16,319 nucleotides of DNA from Chromera velia (taxonomy: Eukaryota; Sar; Chromeraceae). Both the position numbers and the translations under genes were made by a program. The stretch spans positions 2,501 through 18,819 of the forward strand of contig JAHBMJ010002455.1 of NCBI GenBank assembly GCA_018398765.1, written 5' to 3'. Below, piece by piece: positions 16,245 to 16,319 of the stretch (the first letter of the stretch is position 1; every line of letters begins with the position of its first letter). Under the pieces are notes generated by a model. It saw nothing but the letters and a program-made list of their open reading frames with translations, searched no databases and was not told where the DNA came from.

Positions 16245-16319
16245 GTTGGAGAGTGGCAGTTAGTTGGCTAGCATAACGGAGCTCATAGGTCGTAAGTTCA
16301 AGTTTTGTCATGCAAGGTT
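16245..16319 (+). repeat. tRNA-like sequence (possible SINE head), cut by window edge
   Basis: TGGCAGTTAGTTGG (16254-16267) resembles a Pol III A box with two extra bases. GTTCAAGTT (16296-16304) resembles a B box, about 40 nt downstream. A GTTA/TAAC D-stem and a CTCATA stretch with CAT at 16284-16286 resemble an elongator tRNA-Met, followed by GGTCGTAAGTTCAAG as in that family's variable and T arms. The anticodon stem does not close and the T stem relies on G-U pairs, so an intact tRNA is unlikely. A tRNA-derived SINE head or decayed tRNA fits better. Confidence 0.4.

Overview
The window is nuclear DNA of a eukaryote. Genes are split by many short spliceosomal introns (about 60-475 nt, mostly ending in TGCAG), coding GC is fairly high, introns are full of CT/GT microsatellites, and the proteins are long and low in complexity. 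Together with an ankyrin-repeat gene, this most resembles a chromerid alveolate such as Chromera velia. That placement is an inference from style; no marker gene proves it.

Positions 1 to 11847, plus strand: one long gene. I could assemble 21 exons whose phases all agree, giving a 2053-codon reading frame (6162 nt including the stop) if translation starts at position 55. Exons 1-12 encode an N-terminal kinesin motor fold (about residues 1-460). The next exons encode a segmented coiled coil (about residues 745-950). One 3.4-kb terminal exon encodes a disordered tail of about 1,100 residues. The motor is recognisable from end to end, yet the P-loop, switch I and switch II have all lost their catalytic residues. 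It therefore looks like a kinesin-derived pseudo-motor with an intact reading frame.

Positions 11848 to 13864: a gene-free convergent interval. The first 600 bases look like the neighbouring DNA. From about 12480 it becomes AT-rich and carries direct repeats, a 33-bp-period degenerate tandem repeat and perfect hairpins with three-base loops, as expected of old transposon remnants.

Positions 13865 to 15568, minus strand: an intronless ankyrin-repeat protein of 567 residues with an acidic tail. The two genes are convergent. Their exon structures differ sharply (20 introns against none), which suggests separate histories.

Positions 15569 to 16319: the upstream flank of the ankyrin gene. It holds paired short repeats near the start codon, a GC-rich cluster of small hairpins, and a tRNA-like sequence at the right edge that may be a SINE head.

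Nothing in the sequence directly links the two genes in one pathway. The first suggests a microtubule-associated scaffold and the second a protein-binding scaffold.
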